From NCBI GenBank assembly GCA_900548695.1, contig URLC01000001.1:186001-250000 (forward strand): a stretch of DNA of 64,000 nucleotides. Reading direction: 5' to 3'. This stretch comes from an uncultured Mycoplasmatota bacterium. GTDB lineage: Bacteria; Bacillota_I; Bacilli_A; RF39; UBA660. Both the position numbers and the translations under genes were made by a program. The notes below the pieces were generated by a model. That model searched no databases and was not told the DNA's origin. It saw nothing but the letters and a program-made list of their open reading frames with translations. Shown here piece after piece: positions 32,301-39,838 of this stretch; positions within the stretch are counted from its first letter, which is position 1; each line of letters begins with the position of its first letter.

Positions 32301-32959
32301 ATGATATTCAAGATATGATGAAAGAAGCAGGAATGGATGAAGATGGTAAGACTGTTTTATATGATGGTCGTACTGGTGAACCATTTGATCATCGTATCGC
32401 TGTTGGTGTTATGTATATGATTAAATTACACCACATGGTTGATGATAAATTACATGCTCGTTCTACTGGACCTTATTCTTTAGTTACACAACAGCCACTT
32501 GGTGGTAAAGCTCAATTTGGTGGACAAAGATTTGGAGAAATGGAAGTTTGGGCATTGTATGCTTATGGTGCTGCTCATACATTACAAGAAATCTTAACTG
32601 TTAAATCGGATGATGTTGTAGGACGTGTTAAGGTTTATGAATCCATTATTAAAGGTCAAGAAATTAATCAAGCTGGAGTTCCAGAATCATTTAGAGTATT
32701 GATGAAAGAGTTCCAAGCATTAGGTCTTGATATTTCAATCATTGATGATGAAGGAAAAGCATTAGAGTTAAAAGAAATAGAAGAAGCAGAAGATAGAGAA
32801 GATACTAAATTAGATATAGATGAGGTGGAAAAATCTCCAGTTACTCCTATTGAAGATGATAGTGAAGATGAAGATTTTGAAACTGACGATGAATTTGATG
32901 ATGAATTAGAAGAAGATATGGAAATGGAAGAAGAATTTGAGGAAGGAGCTGATCTTTAA
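29354..32959 (+). CDS. rpoB: RNA polymerase beta subunit
   Basis: 1201 aa, catalytic core subunit. The start (YGDYRERRNFSRI...LKDLLEIQKKSYERF) and all core blocks are present. The rifampicin cluster reads SQLSQFMDQTNPIAEL and TNKRRLSALGPGG: the residue equivalent to E. coli His526 is Asn477 (codon 30782-30784). The C-terminus adds a very acidic tail (about 1145-1201, EDDSEDEDFETDDEFDDE). GTG 29354 is the start, preceded by AGGGGTGA. The stop shares a base with the rpoC start (TAATG), so beta and beta' are translationally coupled. Confidence 0.98.
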   Translation: MAYKNIKYGDYRERRNFSRIRNTYELKDLLEIQKKSYERFINVGIKEVFDDLFPVENFSGTLSLEFGDYHFDEPRYSIKESKDRETTYSAPLRVDVRLFNRETGEVKEQEIFMGDMPMMTESGTFVVNGAERVIVSQLVRSPSVYFNREVDKNGRELITSQIIPTRGTWLEFEVDARDVLYVRIDRTRKVTLTTLLRAFGLSSDDQILSMFGEDDYLKNTIAKDSTKNTDEALIEIYEKLRPGEPATLDSSKNQIITRFFDEFRYDLAKVGRYKFNRKLNVVDRLLNQTLAEDICDADGVVVFEKGTQITKANIEELKNVLTQGYGVKEVTVNEELDTYNKVQEIMIVDPSDKKKKLVVIGNDQTIDVKRLTISDVYASVSYYLNLLHGVGNYDEIDHLGNRRIRQVGELLQNQFRIGVSRMERVIRERMTTQEMEEVTPKTLINIRPVTAAMKEFFGSSQLSQFMDQTNPIAELTNKRRLSALGPGGLSRDRAGVEVRDVNASHYGRICPIESPEGPNIGLITSLASYAKIDEYGFIMTPYRKVENCKITDEVCYLTADEELDYIISQSTVGTSEDNTITDEFVNARFRGDNILAKPEQVDYIDVSPQQVVSVTTSCIPFLEHDDATRALMGANMQRQAMPLIKTEAPLVGTGVEFIAAKDSGVEIICKADGIVEYVDAKKIVVKTAHGKDTYRLSNFELANSSICSHQRPIVHVGDKVKAGVTILADGNSTDKGELALGKNMTVAFMTFNGYNYEDAVILNENLVKDDKYTSLHLEDYEMQCRETKLGPEEITRDIPNVSEEARRNLDENGIITIGTEVKEGDILVGKVTPKGMAELTSEEKLLHAIFGEKTREVRDTSLRVPHGGDGVVHDIKIYSRKDNDELPAGVSKVIRVYIIQKRKIQVGDKMSGRHGNKGVISLILPQEDMPYMPDGTPVDIMLNPQGVPSRMNFGQILEIHMGMAAKKLGVHVATPVFDGAHINDIQDMMKEAGMDEDGKTVLYDGRTGEPFDHRIAVGVMYMIKLHHMVDDKLHARSTGPYSLVTQQPLGGKAQFGGQRFGEMEVWALYAYGAAHTLQEILTVKSDDVVGRVKVYESIIKGQEINQAGVPESFRVLMKEFQALGLDISIIDDEGKALELKEIEEAEDREDTKLDIDEVEKSPVTPIEDDSEDEDFETDDEFDDELEEDMEMEEEFEEGADL

Positions 32960-35900
32960 TGATAGAAGTAAACAAGTTTGATGCATTAAAAATTGGAATC
33001 GCTTCACCTGAAAAAATTCGTGAATGGTCTTATGGAGAAGTAAAGAAGCCGGAAACTATTAATTATCGTACTCTTCGTCCAGAACGTGATGGTTTATTCT
33101 GTGAAAAAATCTTTGGACCAACTAAGGATTTTGAATGTGCTTGTGGTAAATATAAGAGAGTTCGTTATAAAAATATTGTTTGTGATCGTTGTGGAGTTGA
33201 GGTAACTCGTTCTAAAGTTCGTCGTGAACGTATGGGACATATTGAGTTAGCAACTCCTGTCTCTCACATTTGGTTCTTTAAGGGTGTGCCATCTCGTATG
33301 GGACTTGTACTTGATATGAGTCCAAGAGATTTGGAAGAAGTTTTATATTTTGTTAGTTATGTAGTTATTGATAAAGGAAATACTCCACTTGAAAATAAGC
33401 AAACATTATCAGAAAAAGAGTATCGTGCTTATTATGAAAAATATGGTACTGGTTTCAAAGTTGGTATGGGTGCTGAAGCTATTAAAGAACTTTTAAAGAA
33501 AGTTGATTTAAAGAAAGATATCGATGAAATTACTAAAGAATTAGAAACTGCTCAAGGACAAAAGAGAACGCGTTTACTTAAGAGACTTGATGTTTTAGAT
33601 GCTTTCTATAGTTCTGGTAATAAACCTGAGTGGATGATTATGGATTGTATTCCTGTTATTCCACCAGAATTACGTCCAATGATTCAACTTGATGGTGGTC
33701 GTTTTGCTACTAGTGATTTAAATGATTTGTATCGTCGTGTTATTAATCGTAATAATCGTTTAAAGAAACTTATTGATTTAGGTGCTCCTGGTATCATTAT
33801 TCAGAACGAAAAACGTATGTTACAGGAAGCAGTTGATGCTTTATTTGATAATGGTCGTCGTGGTCGAAGTGTTACAGGTGCGGGAAATAGACCTTTAAAA
33901 TCTATTTCTAGTATGTTAAAGGGTAAACAAGGTCGTTTCCGTCAAAACTTATTAGGAAAACGTGTTGATTATTCTGGTCGTTCAGTTATTGTTGTTGGTC
34001 CATCTCTTAAGATGTATCAATGTGGTATTCCAAAAGAAATGGCTCTTGAATTATTTAAGCCACATGTTATTCATGGGTTAGTAAGCAAAGATATTGCTCA
34101 TAATATTAAAGCTGCTAAAAGACTTATTGATAATCAAGATCCAGTTGTTTGGGATATTGTTGAAGAAGTAATTAAAGAACATCCGGTATTATTAAACCGT
34201 GCTCCGACGTTACACCGTTTAGGTATCCAAGCGTTTGAACCTGTTTTAGTTGGTGGTAAAGCAATTCGCCTACATCCACTTGTGTGTCCTGCCTTCAATG
34301 CAGATTTCGATGGGGACCAAATGGCAGTTCACGTACCACTTTCTGAAGAAGCTCAAGCTGAAGCTAGACTTTTAATGTTAGGGTCTGGAAACATCTTAAA
34401 ACCATCTGATGGAAAACCAATTGTTACTCCAGCCCAAGATATGGTTTTAGGTAACTATTATATTACGATGGAAAAAGCTGGAGAAGAAGGAGAAGGGCGT
34501 GTATTTAGAAATGCTAATGAAGCTTTAATGGCTTATGAAAGACGTGAAATTACTCTTCATACTCGTATTGCTCTTCCTGTTGATTCTTTTAAACATAAGT
34601 TATTTACTGAAAGTCAAAAAGGTAAATATTTAGTTACAACAGTTGGTAAAATTAAATTTAATGAAATTTTACCAGATTCATTTGCTTATATTAATGAGCC
34701 AACAGACGATAATATTCAAAATATTACGCCTAGTAAATATTTCTTGGAAAAAGGTACTGATATTAAAGCTGCTATTAAAGAGATGGATTTAGTCAAACCT
34801 TTTGCTAAGGGAACTTTGGAAAAAGTTATTGCACAGGTATTTAAACGTTATAAAACTACAGAAACATCTACGATGCTTGATAGTTTAAAAGATTTAGGAT
34901 TTAAATATTCTACTATCGCAGGAATTACAGTTAGTATGTCTGATGTTGAAATCAGTAAAAACAAACCAGAAATTGTTGCGGAAAGCCAAAAAATGGTTGA
35001 TAAGATTAATAAACAATATAAACGTGGTCTTATTACTGAAGAAGAAAGATATAATAAAGTTGTTGAAACTTGGAATGGAGCTAAAGATAAAGTTCAAGCA
35101 GAACTTGAAGAAATTGCAAATAGTGATTTAGATAATCCTATCTTTATGATGATGCACTCTAAAGCACGTGGTAATATTTCAAACTTTACTCAAGTTGCTG
35201 GTATGCGTGGTTTGATGGCTAAACCAGATGGAACTTCTGTTGAAATTCCAGTTCTTTCAAACTTTATTGAGGGATTATCAGTTGCAGAGTTCTTCTTATC
35301 TACCCATGGAGCTCGTAAGGGTAGTGCTGATACGGCATTAAAGACTGCAGATTCTGGATATTTAACTCGTCGTCTTGTTGATGTTTCACAAGATATGATT
35401 GTAAGAGAAGAAGATTGTGGTACTGATCAAGGTGTTGTTGTTCGTGACTTTATTAACGAAAAAACAGGTGCTGTTATCGAAAGTTTAAGGGATCGTATTG
35501 TTGGTCGTTTTGCTAACAAGAAGATTGTTAACCCAGAAACAAAAGAAGTTATTGTTGATAAATTACAAATGATTACTGAATCTTTAGCAGATAAAGTTAT
35601 TGCTGCTGGAATTACAGAAGTAGAAATTCGTACAGTTCTTACATGTAATACAGTTAATGGAGTATGTCAAAAATGTTATGGTCGTAACTTAGCAACTGGT
35701 AACTTAGTTGAAATTGGAGAAGCGGTTGGTGTTATGGCTGCTCAATCTATCGGTGAACCTGGTACTCAGCTTACTATGCGTACATTCCATACTGGTGGAG
35801 TTGCTGGTGTTGAAGATATTACTCAAGGTCTTCCTCGTGTTCAAGAGTTGTTTGAGGCACGTAATCCAAAGGGTAAAGCTACTATTGCTGAAATTGATGG

Positions 35901-36591
35901 TAAAGTTACTAATATTAAAGAAGACCATGGTAAATATAAGATTAGTATTACTAATAAATTAGAAACAAAAGAACACGTTACTAATTATGGATCAAAACTT
36001 TGTGTTGAAAAAGGTGACGATGTTGTTTGCGGAGATAAGCTTACTGAAGGTGCTATTAGTCCTAAGGAATTACTTGCAGTTACAGATCCACTTACTACAC
36101 AAGAATATATCTTGAAAGAAGTTCAATATACTTATCGTTCTCAAGGTGTTGATATTGCTGATAAACACGTTGAAATCATCGCACGTCGTATGATTAGTAA
36201 GATTCGTATTGTTGAAGGCGGAGATACAATGCTTCTTCCTGGAGCACTTGTTAACTTCCGTGAATTTACAGATAGTAATAAAGAAGCTGTTATTCAAGGT
36301 AAGAAACCAGCTCTTGGTAAACCAATTCTTCTTGGTATTACAAAGGCTGCACTTGAGACAGATTCATTCTTATCAGCTGCATCATTCCAGGAGACAACTC
36401 GTATCTTAACTGATGCTGCTATTAAAGGAAAAGTTGATCCATTATCTGGACTTAAAGAAAATGTTATTATCGGTAAATTAATTCCAGCAGGTACTGGTAG
36501 TAAAGTTTATCGTAATGTAGATTATGATTTGGCTTCTCAATTTATTGATGAAGAACCATTAGATAAGTTAGAAGATGAATTTATGGAGTAG
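32959..36591 (+). CDS. rpoC: RNA polymerase beta' subunit
   Basis: 1210 aa, carries the catalytic Mg site NADFDGDQM at 447-455 (Asp449, Asp451, Asp453). The N-terminal zinc ribbon is CACGKYKRVRYKNIVCDRCG, the bridge-helix and trigger-loop region is near RGLMAKPDG and TRRLVDVSQD, and the second zinc site is in CNTVNGVCQKCYG. Length is close to the ~1200 of Bacillus. The terminator overlaps the stop codon. Confidence 0.98.
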   Translation: MIEVNKFDALKIGIASPEKIREWSYGEVKKPETINYRTLRPERDGLFCEKIFGPTKDFECACGKYKRVRYKNIVCDRCGVEVTRSKVRRERMGHIELATPVSHIWFFKGVPSRMGLVLDMSPRDLEEVLYFVSYVVIDKGNTPLENKQTLSEKEYRAYYEKYGTGFKVGMGAEAIKELLKKVDLKKDIDEITKELETAQGQKRTRLLKRLDVLDAFYSSGNKPEWMIMDCIPVIPPELRPMIQLDGGRFATSDLNDLYRRVINRNNRLKKLIDLGAPGIIIQNEKRMLQEAVDALFDNGRRGRSVTGAGNRPLKSISSMLKGKQGRFRQNLLGKRVDYSGRSVIVVGPSLKMYQCGIPKEMALELFKPHVIHGLVSKDIAHNIKAAKRLIDNQDPVVWDIVEEVIKEHPVLLNRAPTLHRLGIQAFEPVLVGGKAIRLHPLVCPAFNADFDGDQMAVHVPLSEEAQAEARLLMLGSGNILKPSDGKPIVTPAQDMVLGNYYITMEKAGEEGEGRVFRNANEALMAYERREITLHTRIALPVDSFKHKLFTESQKGKYLVTTVGKIKFNEILPDSFAYINEPTDDNIQNITPSKYFLEKGTDIKAAIKEMDLVKPFAKGTLEKVIAQVFKRYKTTETSTMLDSLKDLGFKYSTIAGITVSMSDVEISKNKPEIVAESQKMVDKINKQYKRGLITEEERYNKVVETWNGAKDKVQAELEEIANSDLDNPIFMMMHSKARGNISNFTQVAGMRGLMAKPDGTSVEIPVLSNFIEGLSVAEFFLSTHGARKGSADTALKTADSGYLTRRLVDVSQDMIVREEDCGTDQGVVVRDFINEKTGAVIESLRDRIVGRFANKKIVNPETKEVIVDKLQMITESLADKVIAAGITEVEIRTVLTCNTVNGVCQKCYGRNLATGNLVEIGEAVGVMAAQSIGEPGTQLTMRTFHTGGVAGVEDITQGLPRVQELFEARNPKGKATIAEIDGKVTNIKEDHGKYKISITNKLETKEHVTNYGSKLCVEKGDDVVCGDKLTEGAISPKELLAVTDPLTTQEYILKEVQYTYRSQGVDIADKHVEIIARRMISKIRIVEGGDTMLLPGALVNFREFTDSNKEAVIQGKKPALGKPILLGITKAALETDSFLSAASFQETTRILTDAAIKGKVDPLSGLKENVIIGKLIPAGTGSKVYRNVDYDLASQFIDEEPLDKLEDEFME

Positions 36592-36611
36592 TATAGACTA
36601 CTCTTTTTTTT
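36586..36611 (+). terminator. Intrinsic terminator overlapping the rpoC stop
   Basis: GAGTAGT (36586-36592) and ACTACTC (36597-36603) with loop ATAG, followed by eight T. The stop codon is in the stem. The same stem recurs after the next gene. Confidence 0.9.
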
Positions 36612-36639
36612 GTGTTATAATTGCTATAGGTGAGAGTAT

Positions 36640-38547
36640 ATGAAGAAAATTTTTATATTTTTAATTGGATTTATTATGTTGCCTTGTTCTGTTCAGACTT
36701 TATCTTATTATGATTCTGCAAAGTCATATACTATTGATAGTCCAGAAATACAGGAGGCAATTTCTGAAATGCAATATGAACAAAAAGTTCAAAATGTTTC
36801 TCCTAAGACTGATAAGTCAGTAGATATAGTAGTATTTGCTGGGCAATCTAATATGAAGGGAAAGGACAAAGAAGGAGTTAGTTCTATTCCAACAATAACT
36901 AACGCAGGGTATGAGATGCGCTATAATTCTAAAGATGAGGCAGTGGGTGTTAAATATTTAAAGGATTCGATAGATTTAAAGAATTCTTTGATTCCTGCTT
37001 TTGCTAATTCTTATTATAATAATACGGGTGTACCTATTATAGCTATTCAAACTGCTGTTTCGGGTTCATCTATTAATTCTTGGCAAGAAGGGGATAAGTA
37101 TTATGAAACAGCAATCAAGAAGATGAAATCTGCAATTGATTATGTTAAGAATCACCCTAATAATTTTAGCTTAAGGAATGTTTATTTTGTTTGGTATCAA
37201 GGGGAGGCTGACAAACCAAATTTAGATTATGAAAAAAAACTTAAAAACTTGTTTACGAATGCCAAAAAAGATGGAGTGGATGCTAATTTTATGATTAGGA
37301 TAGGTCATTTGTATAAGGCCTCTTCCACTAAGAATGATGATATTCAAGAGCAAAAATTTAATCGTTATAGTAATATGATAAAGTTGCAGACTGAATTTGC
37401 AAGAAAGAGTGATTTAGCAGTTTTAGTGTCTACTAAGGCGGCATTACTGTCTTTGGAAAAAAATCCTACTATTGCTGCTAGCAAAGATGATTATCGACTT
37501 TCCGATATGATGATTGATCAAGTGCATTTTTCACAATATGGATTAGATATTATTGGATCAGAGGCTGGAAAAAATGCAGCTTATTATGTTAATCATCATG
37601 TAGAGCCTATGATAAAGGATGTCGATTATGCTAATGCTAGTTATGATTTTTATTATACTGGATATGATAATTCAGCATCACTTACTAAAGAACAATCAGA
37701 TTATTTTTATAATAAATCACGTAAATTTGTAAGAGATGGAAATAAGAGTGGTTTATTACAGTATGGCATTTTAAGCAAATATAAAGCTTATCAGTTGCAA
37801 ACAGTTTATTATCCTTCTTATTTATATAATGGGGTTGTTGTGGCGTATATGGGTGATGATTATAAAAAAGATTTTAAAAAGGGAAATTATATAGGTTTAG
37901 ACTGTTCTGGCTTTACATCATTTATTTATCATTATGTTTTTGGACTTCCTTTTGATTATACTAAAAAAGTTGGGGATAGGGTTATTAAAAATAATCCTTG
38001 GTCAACAGGACATTATTTAAGTCATCCACAGAGTTCTAAGTTTGGCACTGATTATTTTATTAATACATTTAAATATGTTGGAGAGTTAAAAAGTGATAAA
38101 AAGGAATATACACTTTATTCTGCAAAAGAACATTTTAAGTTGAGAACAGGTGATTTAATCATTGGGAAAAATAGTGACAAAGATGCACATATAGTTATTT
38201 ATATTGGTAAGGTAAAAAATAACAAAAAAGATCTTGTTTTAAATTCTACTTCTATGTCTAAGCATAATATAAAAGTAGGAGATAAAAGGTATAATATAGA
38301 TTTTGCATATTTAACGAAAGATAACTTTGATGATGCTAAAAATTTTAGTCATAATTATAAAAATGTAACTGTATTAAGGTTAAATAACGGCATAATGCCT
38401 AATAATTTTATTGGTAACTCATATGATCTTGATTTTTCAAAATTAAATAATAAAAAAGAATCTTATAATTTTATTCCTAAATATATAGATAATACCATTC
38501 ATTATAATAATTTATCTTGGACAAAACATTTTGAAGAGAATGAGTAG
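36640..38547 (+). CDS. Secreted SASA-type esterase fused to an NlpC/P60-like cysteine peptidase domain
   Basis: A 635-residue protein with a signal peptide (about 1-20). The first domain (about 60-320) is an SGNH esterase of the sialate O-acetylesterase/CE6 type: FAGQSNMKG with nucleophile Ser70, VWYQGEAD at 184-191 and DQVH with Asp293 and His296. The second domain (about 370-560) has YIGLDCSGFTSFIYHYVFG with Cys422 and DAHIVIYIG with His517, the Cys-His arrangement of NlpC/P60 peptidases, including the RTGDLI strand before the His. Together they could deacetylate and cut the cell wall or a glycan-peptide; the substrate is unknown. A TATAAT about 15 bases upstream indicates its own promoter. 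It separates rpoC from rpsL, which is unusual. Confidence 0.85.
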   Translation: MKKIFIFLIGFIMLPCSVQTLSYYDSAKSYTIDSPEIQEAISEMQYEQKVQNVSPKTDKSVDIVVFAGQSNMKGKDKEGVSSIPTITNAGYEMRYNSKDEAVGVKYLKDSIDLKNSLIPAFANSYYNNTGVPIIAIQTAVSGSSINSWQEGDKYYETAIKKMKSAIDYVKNHPNNFSLRNVYFVWYQGEADKPNLDYEKKLKNLFTNAKKDGVDANFMIRIGHLYKASSTKNDDIQEQKFNRYSNMIKLQTEFARKSDLAVLVSTKAALLSLEKNPTIAASKDDYRLSDMMIDQVHFSQYGLDIIGSEAGKNAAYYVNHHVEPMIKDVDYANASYDFYYTGYDNSASLTKEQSDYFYNKSRKFVRDGNKSGLLQYGILSKYKAYQLQTVYYPSYLYNGVVVAYMGDDYKKDFKKGNYIGLDCSGFTSFIYHYVFGLPFDYTKKVGDRVIKNNPWSTGHYLSHPQSSKFGTDYFINTFKYVGELKSDKKEYTLYSAKEHFKLRTGDLIIGKNSDKDAHIVIYIGKVKNNKKDLVLNSTSMSKHNIKVGDKRYNIDFAYLTKDNFDDAKNFSHNYKNVTVLRLNNGIMPNNFIGNSYDLDFSKLNNKKESYNFIPKYIDNTIHYNNLSWTKHFEENE

Positions 38548-38566
38548 TGTTTACTACTCTTTTTTA
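38542..38566 (+). terminator. Intrinsic terminator after the esterase-peptidase gene
   Basis: GAGTAGT (38542-38548) and ACTACTC (38553-38559) with loop GTTT, then T. The stem is identical to that after rpoC. Confidence 0.9.
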
Positions 38567-38613
38567 TTTACTTTTCCATCTTTTTTTAGTATAATTTTTT
38601 TGAAGGTGATGAT

Positions 38614-38778
38614 ATGGCAAAGTTAAATAAAAGTGGCTTTGGAGTTGGAGATATGATAGGCTTTTTAGTTGTTTTTATTCTTGCTATTTTCATTATTGCT
38701 TTCCTAGTTTATGATGTTGATCATGAAAAAGATTCAGACATCCAATTAATACAGGAAGAATTTATAATTTTTGAATAA
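38614..38778 (+). CDS. Small membrane protein, 54 aa, unknown function
   Basis: A clear small gene: TATAAT near 38590, GAAGGTGATG and ATG at 38614, stop TAA at 38776-38778. The protein has a short Gly-containing head (LNKSGFGVGDMIG), one membrane segment of ~20 residues (FLVVFILAIFIIAFLVY) and an acidic tail (DVDHEKDSDIQ). No family is recognised. It lies in the spacer before the str operon. Confidence 0.6.
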   Translation: MAKLNKSGFGVGDMIGFLVVFILAIFIIAFLVYDVDHEKDSDIQLIQEEFIIFE

Positions 38779-38783
38779 TCCTA

Positions 38784-38812
38784 TTGACTTTGTCATATGT
38801 TAATGATATATT
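38784..38812 (+). promoter_or_regulatory. Promoter of the str operon (rpsL-rpsG-fusA-tuf)
   Basis: TTGACT (38784-38789), 17 bases, TATATT (38807-38812) with TGA before the -10. Confidence 0.8.
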
Positions 38813-38831
38813 ATATCTGCTGATTAAATAT

Positions 38832-38853
38832 CTTTGCTTTATGGCAAAGTTTT
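38832..38853 (+). promoter_or_regulatory. Hairpin in the rpsL leader, possible attenuator
   Basis: CTTTGC and GCAAAG pair around TTTATG and are followed by TTTTA. Position in the leader of the str operon suggests attenuation or autoregulation; the T run is short, so termination would be weak. Confidence 0.45.
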
Positions 38854-38908
38854 ATTTAGAAGTTATGATGATACACCTGGATATGTGTAAAGAAAGGAGA
38901 TATATTTT

Positions 38909-39328
38909 ATGCCTACAATAAACCAATTAATTCATAATAAGCGTAAACAAAAGGTTAAGAAGAGTAGTGCTCCAGTATTAAATGTTGGATTAAATACTCT
39001 TAAAAAGAAAGCTACTAATACTAGTGCACCTCAAAAACGTGGAGTTTGTACTCGTGTTGGTACTAAAACACCTAAGAAACCTAACTCAGCATTACGTAAA
39101 TATGCTCGTGTTCGTTTATCTAATGGTAAGGAAGTTGATACTTATATTCCTGGAATTGGACACAACTTACAAGAACATAGTGTTGTATTAATTCGTGGTG
39201 GTCGTGTTAAGGACTTAATCGGAGTTCGTTATCACATTATTCGTGGTACTTTAGATACTGCTGGTGTTAAAGATCGTAAACAAGGCCGTAGTAAATATGG
39301 TGCTAAAAGACCAAAAGATAGTAAGTAA
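38909..39328 (+). CDS. rpsL: Ribosomal protein S12
   Basis: Small-subunit decoding-centre protein, 139 aa. Motifs PQKRGVCTRVGTKTPKKPNSALRK and LQEHSVVLIRGGRVKDL are normal, with the streptomycin-site lysines present. The following residue, Pro in nearly all S12 proteins (E. coli Pro90), is Ile104 here (codon 39218-39220). GAAAGGAGA precedes the ATG. Confidence 0.98.
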   Translation: MPTINQLIHNKRKQKVKKSSAPVLNVGLNTLKKKATNTSAPQKRGVCTRVGTKTPKKPNSALRKYARVRLSNGKEVDTYIPGIGHNLQEHSVVLIRGGRVKDLIGVRYHIIRGTLDTAGVKDRKQGRSKYGAKRPKDSK

Positions 39329-39355
39329 TTAGAAATTTGAAGGGAGGAAGAAAAA

Positions 39356-39823
39356 ATGCGTAAAAGACGTGCAGTTAAAAGAGACGTTTTACCAGATCCA
39401 ATATATAAATCTAAAGTTGTTACTAAATTAGTTAATACAGTAATGTTGGATGGTAAAAAAGGAATTGCTCAAACAATCGTGTATGAAGCATTTGACAAAG
39501 TAAAAGAAAAAACTGGTAAAGATGCGCTTGAAGTTTTTGAAGCAGCAATGGAAAATATTAAACCGCAATTAGAAGTTAAGAGTCGTCGTGTTGGTGGTTC
39601 TAACTATCAAGTACCAATTGAGGTTTCTCCAGCTAGAAGTCAAGCGTTGGCTTTAAGATGGTTAATTAAATATTCTCGTGACCGTGGTGGTAAGGGAATG
39701 GCTGATAATTTAGCAAACGAAATCGTAGATGCATCTAATGGTACAGGTGCAGCTGTTAAGAAACGTGAAGATACTCATAGAATGGCAGAAGCTAATAAGG
39801 CTTTCGCACATTATAGATGGTAG
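39356..39823 (+). CDS. rpsG: Ribosomal protein S7
   Basis: Primary 16S rRNA-binding protein of the small-subunit head, 155 aa. Motifs RKRRAVKRDVLPDPIYKS, VTKLVNTVMLDGKKG, RRVGGSNYQVPIEVSP and HRMAEANKAFAHYRW are complete. GGGAGG precedes the ATG. fusA follows after 15 bases. Confidence 0.98.
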   Translation: MRKRRAVKRDVLPDPIYKSKVVTKLVNTVMLDGKKGIAQTIVYEAFDKVKEKTGKDALEVFEAAMENIKPQLEVKSRRVGGSNYQVPIEVSPARSQALALRWLIKYSRDRGGKGMADNLANEIVDASNGTGAAVKKREDTHRMAEANKAFAHYRW

Positions 39824-39838
39824 GAAAGGAGTCATTTT

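Noticed and set aside
35708..35962. Leu-rich 84-codon frame within rpoC
   Set aside because: Out-of-frame reading of a fully conserved rpoC segment.
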